Translations under genes and position numbers: made by a program
In this document: positions 26,059 to 36,143 of the stretch, in pieces
How positions within the stretch are numbered: the first letter of the stretch is position 1
Layout of the letters: every line of letters starts with the position of its first letter
Origin: Cupriavidus sp. D39
GTDB taxonomy: Bacteria; Pseudomonadota; Gammaproteobacteria; Burkholderiales; Burkholderiaceae
Direction of reading: 5' to 3'
DNA length: 64,000 nt
NCBI RefSeq assembly: GCF_026627925.1
Contig: NZ_JAPNLE010000007.1
Location: 1-64,000 of the forward strand
Notes under the pieces: model-generated
What the model was told of the DNA's origin: nothing
What the model saw: the letters and a program-made list of their open reading frames with translations, nothing else
Databases searched by the model: none

Positions 26059-27841
26059 ACGCACCGACACCCGGCAAGGAACTCACCGCCGCGCCCGAGG
26101 CGGAATGTGGCTGCGACCCCGTCGCGGCGGAGCCTGACCAGCTCGACGAGCAGGTCCGCTCGATGTTGGCCGGCGCCACCCAGGGCATGTCGCTCGCCTC
26201 GCTCTGGCTGGCCGAGCTGGACTGGGTATTGCACCTGGCCGTTTCCCCCGGCAAGGTGGCCACCGCCCTGGGCCAGTGGGTGAGCGGCGCGGTAGCCGCG
26301 ACCGCCGGGATGTGGCCCGGCCCGGCGGCCGCGGAGCCAACACCCGGCGTGCCGGCACCGCCATCGGACCTGCGCTTCGCTGACCCCGCCTGGCTGCAGT
26401 GGCCTTACCGCTGCTGGCGCGACGCGTTCCACAACCACGAAGCGCTATGGGAGTCGCTCACGCGCGGCCTGCCCGGCGTATCCCCGCACCATGAGCGGCT
26501 GGTGTCGTTCTGCGCGCGACAGGTGCTCGATACCCTATCGCCCGGCAATGCGTGGTGGCTCAATCCCGTGGTGCTGCGGGCCACCGCAGCCAGCGGCGGC
26601 GCCAATCTGCTCAATGGCGCCCAGCACTGGCAGCACGACATGCAGAACGCAGTGGCCGACCTGGCACGCGCGCCGAAGCTGCGCCGCGCGCCCGCCTTCA
26701 AGGTCGGACGGGACGTCGCGATCACGCCGGGCAAGGTGGTGTTTCGCAATGCGCTGATCGAGCTGATCCAGTACGCGCCTGCCAGCGCCGAGGTGTGGCG
26801 GGAACCGGTGCTGATCGTGCCCTCTTGGATCATGAAGTACTACATTCTGGACCTGCAGCCGCGAGACTCAATGGTGCGCTACCTGGTCGAACAGGGCCAT
26901 ACGGTCTTCATGATCTCGTGGAAGAACCCGGGCGCCGAAGCCCGCGACTTCGGGCTCAACGACTACCTGCGCCTCGGCGTGCAGGCAGCCTTGCGCGCGG
27001 TGCAAGAGCGCTGCCCCGATACACTCATCCACGCCGCCGGCTATTGCCTGGGCGGTACGCTGCTGTCGATCTGCGCGGCGGCGCTTAGCCGCGACGACAG
27101 CGGCTTGCCGTTGCAAAGTCTGACCTTGTTCGCCAGCGAGACGGACTTCAGCGAGCCAGGAGAACTGGGCCTGTTCATTGACAGCAGCGCCTTGTCCACG
27201 CTGGACGCGATGATGGGCCAGCAAGGTTACCTGGACGGCACCCAAATGGCCGCAGCCTTCCAGATGCTGCACTCGCGCGACCTGGTATGGTCCCGCATGA
27301 TGAGCGAGTACCTGCTCGGCAAGCGGCTGCGCCCGAACGACTTGGTGTCATGGAACCGGGATGTCACCCGCCTGCCCTTCCGCATGCATTCGGAGTGCCT
27401 GCACAAGTTGTTCCTCAACAACGACCTGGCGGAGGGACGCTATTGCGTGGATGGCCGCCCCGTCGCCCTGTCAGACATCGGCATGCCGATCTTCGCAGTA
27501 GGCACAGAGCACGACCATGTCTCGCCCTGGCGCTCGGTCTACAAGCTGCATCTGCTGACGTCGGCGCCGTTGACGTTCCTGCTGACCTCCGGTGGCCACA
27601 ATGCTGGCATCGTGGCCGACCCTCGCATCCCGGCCGCCGATACAGGGTGGAAACGCGCGCGGCGCAGGCAACCTATGGCAGCCCCGAACGCTACCTCTCG
27701 ACTGCGGAACGGCATGATGAATCCTGGTGGCCCTGCTGGCAGGGCTGGCTGGCGTCGCACTCGACTGGTCGGATCCCCGCGCGCGACGCAGCGCACGGCG
27801 CACTCGCCGACGCACCCGGGAGATATGTGCTGGAGCGCTAG
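26055..27841 (+). pseudogene. phaC: Class I polyhydroxyalkanoate synthase, C-terminal frameshift
   Basis: An alpha/beta-hydrolase-fold polymerase joining (R)-3-hydroxyacyl-CoA units. The lipase-like box is HAAGYCLGGTLLSICAAALS with the catalytic Cys, and VLIVPSWIMKYYILDLQPRD and DWNR-like LVSWNRDVTRLPF are present. The Asp and His of the triad lie in FAVGTEHDHVSPWRSVYKLH and SGGHNAGIV. After that the frame is lost at the CCC run 27620-27622. The proper ending (HPGRRYRVETRAAQ, HDESWWPCWQGWLASHS, PGRYVLER) continues in another frame to 27841. With one base restored the protein is about 595 residues, the usual class I length. Probably a sequence error. Confidence 0.85.
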
Positions 27842-27893
27842 GGAGACCGTTGCGATGCGAGCCCGCGCGCACCGCACCTACGGCGTGCGGAAG

Positions 27894-28500
27894 TCAGCGC
27901 ATTAACTGCTGCACGATCTTCCAGCTGGCGTCGGGGTTGTACTCTGTCATCTGGCGCGCGATGACACCCGTTTTCGGGCCAAGGTTTTTCTCGAATACGA
28001 TACCGTGGTGATTCACCAGGAGGGTCATGACGCCCGAATCGCCATACTTCGCCGGAAAAGCAACCATGGCGAATCCATCCGTCATTTTTCCGTCGGCCAC
28101 GTAATCGCGGGCGCCGCCTGGCGCACTCGTGCCCTGCCGCGTCAGGATACGGTACAGATAGCCGTGGGACGGCGCTAGCCCTTCGCCATTCGCCGCGCCA
28201 TAGCCATGAGCACGGCGGCGGCCAGCGGGCCGAGCGGGCTTTCGTCCTCGCGCGCGGATGCAGGCCAATGAGCCCGGCGCGCTTGCCCGGGGTACTCGCG
28301 ACCTTGTGTGCGTACTCGTGGCGTCCGTCGGCCAGCCAGTGCATCGCGGCTTAGAGGTCTGTTGCGCCTCGACATAGGTGCGGCAGACATCGATGGCATT
28401 GGACTCGTTGCGTCCGATCCGGCGGTCGATGATCTGCTCCGCGCCGGCCTTAACGTCGAAGCGCTAGCCCGTCTCCTCCCTGGCCGGCGGGATCGGGTAA
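27894..28500 (-). pseudogene. DUF2950 family gene, decayed
   Basis: The C-terminal half is readable (GEGLAPSHGYLYRILTRQGT, APGGARDYVADGKMTDGFAM, GVMTLLVNHHGIVFEKNLGP), which is diagnostic of DUF2950. Upstream, pieces such as RFDVKAGAEQIIDRRIGRNE and AIDVCRTYVEAQ appear in other frames, with an amber TAG at 28466-28464 in place of Trp before RFD. Several frameshifts separate them, so this is genuine decay. DUF2950 proteins are exported and often sit next to DUF3300 genes, as here. Function unknown. Confidence 0.75.
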
Positions 28501-28509
28501 GGCCCGTTG

Positions 28510-29346
28510 CCGCAAGGTCGGATCACTATAGGGCACGCCGGCGCGATGCACTGGCGCATGCTCCCACACGGCTGCTGGCGGCGCGCGATTACCGTTCAGG
28601 CTGGCAAAGCGGGGTGCGGTCGATATCAATGCGATGATGACCCCAATCCCAGTGACTCCAACCCGACGAAGCGGCCCGACGATCGCCACGCCCACCCACC
28701 CGAACCCAACACCGAAGCTACCCACGATCACATCGTCAAAGTAGCCGGGAAAGTAAAACGGCGGGAAGGCAGGATAAGGCTAGACACCATACACGAGCTG
28801 CGGATCGTAGACCGGGATATAGACCATATCCGGCCTCGCCGGCTCGATCTCGATAGCCGAGACTTGCGTCGTCACCACGGCCTGCGGCGTCGAGGAGAGG
28901 CCACCGGCCGCTTTGGCCCGGTGGCGCAGCCGCTGTATCGAATCCATTACCCCAGCCTGATCGGCTAGGAAGGCATCGCCGAGGCGCTCCATCCAGTCGC
29001 GGTTGCCGTCCATCAAGCGCAGGATCTGCGGAAAGCGTAGCAGGGATTTCACGCTCGGCTCCCACGGGAGCCTATCCAGCGCCGCTGCCAACTGATCGCC
29101 GGAGAGCGCAGCGTTGGCGGGATCCTGCAGCCATTGGTCCGCCTGGACCACTTCGAGAGGATAGGTGGCCGCCAGCAGGATCTGCGAAACCAGCGCGTCC
29201 GGATACTGCGCGATCGGCGCCAGGATCTGATCCAGCACTTCGGGCGATGACCCGGGCGGCCGTAAGGCCTGTGAAAACGCATCGGACACCAGGAGGATCA
29301 GGACCGCCAGGGCTACCGCCATCGACCGCATCATGCTTGTTTTCAT
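28510..29346 (-). pseudogene. DUF3300 family gene with internal amber codon
   Basis: Start at 29346 (MKTSMMRSMAVALAVLILLV) with a signal peptide, then QALRPPGSSPEVLDQILAPI, DALVSQILLAATYPLEVVQA and YIPVYDPQLVYGV. These are the DUF3300 core. A TAG at 28782-28780 stands where family members have Trp. The family's Tyr/Pro-rich C-terminal part continues after it (PYPAFPPFYFPGYF, later HAPVHRAGVPYSDPTLRQR) with at least one shift. An FNR-type promoter lies 50-90 bases upstream, so the gene belonged to the regulon. Function unknown; exported. Confidence 0.75.
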
Positions 29347-29398
29347 CGCCTGCCCCAAAATCCCGGAGCGCGACACGCTTCGCTCTCCCCTATTTTTC

Positions 29399-29440
29399 AT
29401 TATTGGGTTAGCCCCCCTGCCGGCACTTGACGCACATCAA
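29399..29440 (-). promoter_or_regulatory. FNR-dependent promoter of the DUF3300 gene
   Basis: Minus strand: TTGATGTGCGTCAA (29440-29427), a 22-base gap, then AATAAT (29404-29399) as -10. The gene it serves has decayed. Confidence 0.6.
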
Positions 29441-29467
29441 CACCACGGGACGCACTCGCGGTGGCGG

Positions 29468-30283
29468 CTAGCGTACGATCTGCGGATAGATCCTGGCGCT
29501 CAGGATCACCATGCCGAGCATGGGTAAGCCCGAGCCCTGCCCCATCCATCGCCAGGCCGATGTGATTGCCGGAGCGTCCCCCGGCAGCAGCAGGATCCGC
29601 AACGCATCCACCTAGTAAGTCAGCGGATTGAGGTGGGAAATGATCTGCAGGCTGCGCGGCATCAGGGAAGTCGGGTAGATTGCATTGCTGGCGAAGAACA
29701 GAGGTATGGTCAGCAGTTGCCCCACACCCATGAAGCGCTCCCGCGTCTTTACCAGGCAGGCGATGATCAGCGAGAAGTTGGAGAATACCGCCGCGCCGAG
29801 CAGCACGAACACGATCAGCCCCGCCAGCGCGGCCGGGTCCAGCCGCATCCTGACGCCAAGCACCGCGGCCAGCGCCATCACCACCACGGCCTGGACCAGT
29901 GCGCGAACGCCGCCGCCAAGCGCCTTGCCCAGCACCAGTGACGCGCGCGGCGTCGGGCTGGCGAGAAACTTGTGCACGATCCCCAGGTCGCGTTCCCAGA
30001 TGATGGAGATACCATTAAAGATGGCAATGAACAGCACGCTCTGCGCCAGGATGCCGGGAACAAGAAAATCGAGATACGGCACGCCGCCAGTATCGATCAC
30101 CCGGCCATGGCTCATGACCTGGCCGAAAATCAACAGCCAGAGCGCGGGCTGTACCGCGCGCGTCGCCAACTCGGTGGGGTCATGGTGTAGCTTGCGCACC
30201 ATCCATGTCGGCGATGGCAAACGTCTTCGCGACAAAGGCCACGACCGGCCAGGGCCTTGCGGCTTTGCGTTCCGGAGCAACAC
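29468..30283 (-). pseudogene. ABC-2 type permease, decayed
   Basis: A multi-helix permease: VQPALWLLIFGQVMSHGRVI, LDFLVPGILAQSVLFIAIFN, IWERDLGIVHKFLASPTPRA, and the late helices IPLFFASNAIYPTSLMPRSL. A TAG at 29614-29612 interrupts it within HLNPLTY-VDALRILLLPGDA, a highly conserved stretch. The remaining 47 codons follow in frame to 29468. The N-terminus also seems shifted (near 30205). Paired with the ATPase relic upstream, it was a drug- or polymer-export ABC-2 system. Confidence 0.7.
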
Positions 30284-30295
30284 TCTGACATGGCC

Positions 30296-30890
30296 TCAGG
30301 CGAGGCGGCCGGCTGAACGGCGGGTCTGAGAGGTTTCATCGTAGGCACCTTGCTGGACAACATCCGCACTTGTGTAGCGTTCGAAGACTTCCTCGAAACT
30401 GGCATTCGCGCCGACGGCGGCGATTCGGCCGTGATTCATGATCCCGACACGGTCGCACAGGCGCTCCGCCTCTTCCAGGTAATGCGTGGTCAGCAGGATC
30501 GCGCTGCCGAATTCCGACTGCAATTTCTCGATCTGTTCCCAGACGGAGATACGCGCGACAGGATCCAGGCCGACGGTAGGCTCGTCGAGGAATAGGACTT
30601 GCGGCCGGTGCAGCGTGGACTGTGCGATCTCTAGGCGCCGGATCATGCCGCCGGAATAGGTCTTGACCAGCTTGTCGCCGAAATCGGCCAGGTCCACGAA
30701 AGCAAGCGCCTCGCGAATCCGGCGAGTACGCTCGGCACGGGGAATGTCATACAGCTTGGCGAACACGAGCAGGTTCTCGAAGCCGGTCAGGTCGCCATCC
30801 ACCGACAGCGCTTGCGGCACGTAACCGATAATGCGCCGCACGGAAGCGGCCTCCCGCACGATATCGAAACCGCCGACCGAACGTTGCTGG
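30296..30890 (-). pseudogene. ABC-2 transporter ATPase, N-terminal part missing
   Basis: The readable product runs from RRIIGYVPQALSVDGDLTGF through the signature VKTYSGGMIRRLEIAQSTLH, Walker B VLFLDEPTVGLDPVARISVW and the H-loop ILLTTHYLEEAERLCDRVGI. The first 60-70 residues with Walker A are absent; the sequence before about 30890 is unrelated. It cannot be an active ATPase. Same strand and order as the permease relic at 29468-30283. Confidence 0.75.
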
Positions 30891-31000
30891 CCGCAACGCG
30901 ACATTCCGGCATCGTAGCCCATGTGAGCGGGATTGCCCGCCTCAATGATTTTGGCGGGACCTGAGACAACTACGCAATCCGAAGCTTAAGCAGCTTGAAT

Positions 31001-31444
31001 CTAGCCGCGGACCAATAGCACAGGCAGATTGGTATGTCGGACCAGCCCCTCCGCGACGCTGCCAAGCAGCAATCGACGCGTACCGTGACGGCCGTGCGTG
31101 CCAATTACCAGCAACTCGACTCCTTCCTCTTGGGCAGCTTGCTCGACAACCATTGATATGTCGCCCATGGCAACCGGCTCATCAAGCAGCCGTGTCTTGC
31201 AGGGGATCTGCTGCGCCTGGACTTGAGCGCATGCGGCTACAAGCAGCGCCTGGCCAGCCTCTTTCAGCGCCGCGCGGACTTCCGCAGGATCGATATAGCC
31301 TTGGTCGTATTTCAGATAACTGTTATCAATGACATGCGCGACTGTTACCTCGCTCCCGCATGCCTTCGCCAACTGAATCGCTTCGGCTAGTGCGAGTTCG
31401 GCGTTCTTGCTGCCGTCTACCGCCACCATGATCTTTCCGTACAT
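31001..31444 (-). CDS. Universal stress protein (UspA family)
   Basis: A 147-residue single-domain USP (MYGKIMVAVDGSKNAELALA). Nucleotide-binding signature: LLVIGTHGRHGTRRLLLGSV, then LPVLLVRG. The start at 31444 follows TTAGGAGAAGGT; upstream in-frame codons are unrelated. It is closest to the USPs at 50750-51232 and 55510-55941 (shared VTVAHVIDNSYLKYDQGY-like segment). It is intact although surrounded by decayed genes. A possible FNR box lies 165 bases upstream. Confidence 0.9.
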   Translation of the reverse strand: MYGKIMVAVDGSKNAELALAEAIQLAKACGSEVTVAHVIDNSYLKYDQGYIDPAEVRAALKEAGQALLVAACAQVQAQQIPCKTRLLDEPVAMGDISMVVEQAAQEEGVELLVIGTHGRHGTRRLLLGSVAEGLVRHTNLPVLLVRG

Positions 31445-31579
31445 ACCTTCTCCTAATCGCCCATGAGGTTGGAGACTCAGTTCCTTAGTCCAAGTAGTAG
31501 AAGCTGGCAACAAGGAGCGCTCCAAACACTACACCGCCCAAGGAGAGCGCGGTGACGAGGCCCACCGCTTCCTCGATGA

Positions 31580-31620
31580 AGGTTAGATCCGCATCGACAC
31601 GCCGATGTGATCTGCGTCAA
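31580..31620 (-). promoter_or_regulatory. Possible FNR-dependent promoter upstream of the USP gene at 31444
   Basis: Minus strand TTGACGCAGATCAC (31620-31607), a 21-base gap, then TAACCT (31585-31580) as a weak -10. A short membrane-protein-like frame (TFIEEAVGLVTALSLGGVVF) lies between it and the USP gene but lacks a clear start. Confidence 0.4.
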
Positions 31621-31865
31621 GGAATGCAGCCGCGTCCCAAATTGAGCCGCGGTGGTCATGACGGCGAGCGGCCCGACAGCACGCTGTGCCGCCGCCTGCA
31701 GCAGGAGTTGCCAAGGAGAAGGCTTGATCTGGCTGAAGGCCGGCCCCAAGTGCCCAGCATGCACTCAGGGTTCCCCGCCCAGGTGTGACGTGGACGAGCC
31801 GACTACCTTCAGGAGAGGAACAAACACCGTCGGCGTCTGCCCTTTTTGGGAGGCTTTCAACGCCA

Positions 31866-32050
31866 CTTACCGACCACATTGAGAATGCGTTGGCCCTCTC
31901 TGGTCAGGCGAAATTGCCTCCGATCAGGCCTCGAGGTCTCGAGCCGCGCCAGCTGGCGCTCGACGAGCGCACTGATGTCAGCCGGGTCCAATTTGCCGTC
32001 TGTTCCGAATCGCTGAGAATCATAAGCGCTGCGATCTCGTGGGGCTTAGC
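31866..32050 (-). pseudogene. Remnant of a winged-helix-like regulatory protein
   Basis: Minus-strand frames give EIAALMILSD then, after a shift, GKLDPADISALVERQLARLE and RRQFRLTREGQRILNVVGKW. The second half looks like the wing region of a MarR- or PadR-like regulator (x-x-x-LTREGQRIL). No N-terminus survives. The call rests on this pattern alone. Confidence 0.3.
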
Positions 32051-32429
32051 ATCTCTGTCTCCGGCAGAGGACACGTGGGGCGCTGCAAGACGGAGCCGGA
32101 TGGGCCACGCGTTGCATGCAGCAACTGAATTTTAGGGGCCGCTGTGTCAGGGCGTGGCCCTGAGTGCGGATCTTTTGAGGTAGGTCAACTCGGCCTATCG
32201 TTCGGCCAAGCTCCGGTCCCGCCGCTCGCGATAAGGAGGCTCGCGCTTGCGTACGCCTAGGATGACCCCGCCTCTAGAGCCGCCAAGCAAACTGATGTAC
32301 TGACGGCCCGGTCGACATTGGATCGCCGGGCGAGGATAAACCACATTCGTTCAGTTTTTGGTCTGGCATGCACGTTCACAGACAAGGGATTTGGTGCGCC
32401 GCAGCAGTCCGGCAGATCCGGACTGGGTG

Positions 32430-32700
32430 TGAGGACCGGCTGGTTCCAGTGGAGTGGCGCGTTGCTGAAGGCCCGCCGCTGGTAGCCGTCCAGCGCGAGG
32501 CGCGGCTGGACGAACTGTTCATCGTGGGTCACGACGACCCCGACGAGCCGACGGCGTTTGTCGCAAGCCAGTTCGTGGAGACGATCATCCTGGAAGCTAG
32601 CCGTCCGGTGCTGGCCATCCGCCGGCTGGCTCCGCGAGATCGGCAGGCGCGTCATGTGGAATGGCAGCCGCGAATCCGCCAGGGCGATCCCTTCGGCGGC
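32430..32700 (+). pseudogene. Remnant of a two-domain universal stress protein
   Basis: VEWRVAEGPPLVAVQREARL, then DELFIVGHDDPDEPTAFVAS and QFVETIILEASRPVLAI match the middle of the intact two-domain USP at 49821-50651 (ADLVVAGQYDPADPDSFVAT, QFLESIILDGGRPVLVI). The next conserved piece (WNGSRESARAI) appears after a frameshift. The N-terminus and the whole second domain are missing; an IS5-like remnant follows. Confidence 0.7.
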
Positions 32701-32839
32701 GCAAGCCAGTCATCGCGGCGCTTGCCCACCACAGCGCATGACACCACATCCACCGAATCGGCACGCCGCAGTCGCAAGGAAGGCAAGGCATCATGGCACT
32801 CGGGCCTGAATGCCATGCCTGGCCAACCAGGCGTCCGGA

Positions 32840-33454
32840 TACGTTCGCGAGCAGCAACTCGTGTAGTCGGACCCATACGCCCGCCTTCTGCCAGTCGCGC
32901 AAACGCCGCCAGCAGGCTGCGCGAGGCCGGCCAACTCGATTTCTCACGTGCGGCCGTCGATTGGTCGTCGGTGCGAGCTGTTGGGGCGGGCGAAAAACGG
33001 GTCAAAACCCAACGGATCGCTCGCGACCAGGTTCCAAGCATCACATTCTCGTCGACGCGAATGGAGTCCCCGTCTGTGCACTCCTGACCGGCGCGAACCG
33101 CAACGACGTCACCCAACTGCTGCCACTCGTTGACGCGATTCCACCGATTCGCGGCGTGCGTGGTCGACCACTTCAAAAGCCCAAAGTCATCTACCCCGAT
33201 CGCGGCTACGATTCCGAACCGCATCGTCCGCGACTTCGCGAGCGCGGCATCAAGCCAGTGATCGCGAAGCGCCGAACCGAACCGAACACGGTAGCGGTCT
33301 TGGCAGCTTTCGCTGGGTGGTCGAACGCACTCATGCGTGGCTCCACAATTTCCGTCGTCTTCGCATTCGCTTCGAGCGTCGGGCTGATATTCACGAAGCA
33401 TTCCTGAAGCTTGGCTGTTCCCTCGTCTGCTGGAATATCTTCAGGCGTCCGTAG
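32840..33454 (+). mobile_element. IS5-family transposase remnant with an internal inversion
   Basis: From about 32912 the plus strand encodes IS5-type transposase: LREAGQLDFSRAAVDWSSVR, SKHHILVDANGVPVCALLTG, PKVIYPDRGYDSEPHRPRL, and after a shift FRWVVERTHAWLHNFRRLRI with the ending WNIFRRP. The piece that should precede it (CWRRLRDWQKAGVWVRLHEL) is present but on the minus strand at about 32845-32910. The remnant is thus internally inverted and frameshifted, and cannot move by itself. Confidence 0.7.
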
Positions 33455-33474
33455 CAGTCTTTTTGAAACGGTCT

Positions 33475-34050
33475 CTAAGGTTCCCTTATGGCCCTGACGA
33501 TCATCGCAAAGAGGCGGCCGAAATCTGCCTCTACCTTGACGCCGCCGAACGGATCGCGGTTTGAGCCAAACGCCTCATCCAGTGCGTTCCAGTCCTCCTC
33601 CGTCAGCCATTGACGCGCGGCAGGCAGAATCACCTCTTCTTCCAGACGCCTGTGATTTGCGGAGAACGCAGCGTATTCTTCGACCAGCTTGCGCAACGCC
33701 GGGAGCGCGGACTCGTCAGCCAACTCGTATCGGGTGAACGCATGTTCGATGTCTCGGATTTGCGCTTTGCCCTGAACGTGCTGTTCCTCTAGCTCGTCGA
33801 TGGTTTTGTCGAGGTTGTTGGCACGGTGCCGCAAGCGCGCGAACAGATAGCGCTCTTCCTTGGGATGATGTAGCCGCTCCGGATATTCGCTAATGTAAAA
33901 CAGCATGGACCGAAACATCACTGGCCTAGGCACATCTACGCCGGCACCGAGCAGTTTGACAAGGCGTTGCATGCCAGTGACAACCATCGATAGCTGCTGA
34001 TGCTCCCTCTGGATGACTAGTATGGCTTTTCTCTCTGCCGGCGTTTGCAT
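33475..34050 (-). CDS. Hemerythrin-domain protein
   Basis: A 191-residue four-helix-bundle protein with His/Glu residues placed as in HHE cation-binding proteins: VIQREHQQLSMVVTGMQRLV, YISEYPERLHHPKEERYLFA, ELEEQHVQGKAQIRDIEHAF and AFSANHRRLEEEVILPAARQ. These would bind a di-iron centre for O2 or NO sensing, or iron repair. The start at 34050 follows AGGGGGATGAT. It has an FNR promoter of exact class II geometry. It belongs with the hemerythrin-tailed ATPase at 21196 as an oxygen- or iron-related part of the regulon. Confidence 0.88.
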   Translation of the reverse strand: MQTPAERKAILVIQREHQQLSMVVTGMQRLVKLLGAGVDVPRPVMFRSMLFYISEYPERLHHPKEERYLFARLRHRANNLDKTIDELEEQHVQGKAQIRDIEHAFTRYELADESALPALRKLVEEYAAFSANHRRLEEEVILPAARQWLTEEDWNALDEAFGSNRDPFGGVKVEADFGRLFAMIVRAIREP

Positions 34051-34101
34051 ATCATCCCCCTTACTTGTGGACGCGGCATCTTCAACCTGCAATCCAATAT
34101 T

Positions 34102-34142
34102 AGTATAGAGGGCGCGACGCGTAACCCTATGATCTGCATCAA
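34102..34142 (-). promoter_or_regulatory. FNR-dependent promoter of the hemerythrin gene
   Basis: Minus strand TTGATGCAGATCAT (34142-34129), 21-base gap, -10 TATACT (34107-34102). The start codon is about 45 bases after the expected transcription start. Confidence 0.8.
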
Positions 34143-34274
34143 AGGCTGTGACGACCAGATCCAGGTCAACTATCGGCCTCAACATGTCGGGATGCTACTG
34201 AAATTGTAAGGAACCGGAATTAGCTAGACTACGTACGGTTTTGCTGGACTGGAAATCCTGAATTAGTTGGACTG

Positions 34275-34478
34275 GCGCGCAGCCAATCCCGACGCACGGC
34301 GCTCAACAAGCCACTGCGGGAGGCCATGACCCGGTCGCCGGGCTGGGATTCCGGTCCCTGGGTGGAGCAAATGAAAAAGCGGCGGCCTCCGAATGTGGTG
34401 GTCGTTGCGCCGGCCAACAAAATGGCGCGCATGATATGGGCGGTACTGGCCCATGACCGGCCGTACCAGAAGGATTAG
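34275..34478 (+). pseudogene. C-terminal remnant of an IS110-family transposase
   Basis: The plus strand encodes WVEQMKKRRPPNVVVVAPAN then KMARMIWAVLAHDRPYQKD and a stop. This is the typical C-terminal end of IS110/IS1111-type transposases (NVAAVALANKTARTAWALL). It is a different subgroup from the remnant at 10054-10460. Nothing else of the element can be seen. Confidence 0.6.
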
Positions 34479-34823
34479 GTGAGCATGAAGCCGGTTTGAA
34501 TGGTGAGCACCACGTTGGAGATTAACGTCTTTGCAGGGTGAAACGTCGAAGGTTGCGTTGGTAATCGAGTGTGATGACAAGTCAGGTAGGACCGGGACCT
34601 GCTAAGCCTGCGGGGTAATACGAGCCTTGAGCTCACAGTACGAATGAGGCGCGGGTCAGCGCATTTCATAGGGGCCAGCAGCGGTGCTACCGGCTGCAAG
34701 AAGGCCGGATATAGGCTTCGCCCGGCAGGCTAGTGTCATCACGCAATGGCGTAATGCCCGGCGGGAATCGGAAAATCCAGTCCGGCTAGATCAAGTGCGC
34801 ATGGGCACCAAGTGTCCAGGTTG
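34479..34823. other. Stretch without a recognisable gene
   Basis: About 345 bases between an IS110 remnant and a decayed gene. Only short frames. It probably contains the end of the old insertion sequence, but no inverted repeat was identified. Confidence 0.4.
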
Positions 34824-35129
34824 TCACACCGAATGCGTTATGTCGTACAACAATGGCGTGTAGGTCAGTGGGACCAGAAGATAGGCACAGATCTTGTCAT
34901 ACTGGTCCAGAGGATGGGCGCGATGACGAAACAGATCAGCAAGGCCTGCCAATTCCCCCGAAATCGAGCCGCCGTGTCAGCAGCATCACGGATGAAGTCT
35001 CCGATCCTGCCAGCTTTGCCATGAACTCCTGCATCAGCAGTTCGTAGCGCGCGAACCACTGCACGATCGTCCCGAACAATTGCAGGTGTTGTGGTGTGAG
35101 ACAGTCTTGCGAGCCACTTTTCATCATTC
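34824..35129 (-). pseudogene. Hypothetical protein gene, frameshifted
   Basis: Starts MMKSGSQDCLTPQHLQLFGT after GGAGGCACGGA and continues IVQWFARYELLMQEFMAKLA then VMLLTRRLDFGG. The natural ending (DLFRHRAHPLDQYDKICAYL, LVPLTYTPLLYDITHSV) lies in another frame to 34824. Together they make a helical cytosolic protein of about 100 residues. I recognise the pattern as a conserved hypothetical family without known function. It begins 15 bases after the MBL relic, as in an operon. Confidence 0.45.
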
Positions 35130-35143
35130 CGTGCCTCCGCTGG

Positions 35144-35984
35144 CTAGTCCAGCGAATATGAACGAAGATACTCCGGCATCGTGACCGGCCAGCGCAGCTT
35201 CCGCTCAATCCGCTGCCGCAGGGCGTCGCTCGCAGCCGGCTCGCCGTGCACCACGAAGGTCTGTCGTGGCGGGCTGCCGAAGCCGCCAAGCCATGTCATC
35301 AGTTCGTTGGCGTCCGGATGTGCCGAAAGCGAGGTGATCTGCTCCACCGAAGCCTGGATGGCAACCTGTTTGCCGTGGATGCGCAGTTCACGCATGCCCG
35401 AGGCCAGCGCCGCGCCGCGCGTACCGGCGGCCTGGAAGCCGGATAGCAAAATCGTGTTGCGCGCATCCTGCCCATATGTCTCCAGGTGATGCACCACCCG
35501 CCCTCCGGTTGCCATGCCGCTGCCGGCCAGGATGATCTTGGGCGCGCGGTCGCGGTTCAGCCAGACGGACTGCTCCATGCTCTGCACCAGGATGGCTAAG
35601 TTGCACGCTGCCGTGCAGGCCGCGCGGTCGATTCGAAGTTCGTCCGGGTGCAAGCCAAAAACCGTGGTGGCGTCGATGGCCATCGGGCTGTTGAGGTAGA
35701 CCGGCACGTGCGGAATACGGTTTTGCTGGCGCAGCTTGTAGAGGCAGTACAGCAGCGCCTGGGTGCGCCCGACGGCAAACGCAGGAATCACCACGCTGCC
35801 GCCGCGGCCGATGGTGCGGCTGACGATTTCACCCAGCGTGTCGAGCGGATCGTCCGCGGGATGGGCGCGGTCGCCATAGGTGGACTCCACCAGCAGGTAA
35901 TCCGCTTCGCGGATGATCTCCGGGGCGCGCATCACGATGTCCTGCTGCCGCCCCAGGTCGCCGGAGAAAACGACGATACCGATG
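35144..35984 (-). pseudogene. MBL-fold (beta-CASP) ribonuclease-like gene, 5' part missing
   Basis: The readable 280 residues begin VVFSGDLGRQQDIVMRAPEI and continue YLLVESTYGDRAHP, GGSVVIPAFAVGRTQALLYC, KIILAGSGMATGGRVVHHLE and TSLSAHPDANELMTWLGGF. This is the C-terminal part of the metallo-beta-lactamase domain plus the beta-CASP and RNA-specificity region. The N-terminal HxHxDH metal motif is missing: an in-frame stop lies at about 35985 and unrelated DNA follows. Such enzymes are mRNA exonucleases; this one should be inactive. Confidence 0.8.
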
Positions 35985-36143
35985 ACTTAGTAGCCATGTC
36001 AGACAGTCCGTGCCGCGAAGTGAGCTTAAGGACACGTAAGGACGGCTTGCGAGTGTATGTGCATCGCGTATGATGGACGCTACAATATCGAGTGCCCTGC
36101 TAGGCTCACCGCCAAAGATTGGGGCAGCGAAAGGAGGTGCGTT

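Noticed and set aside
28464..29614. TAG codons as evidence of stop-codon recoding
   Set aside because: The affected genes also carry frameshifts or truncations, and TGA nonsense codons occur in other relics; decay is the simpler account.
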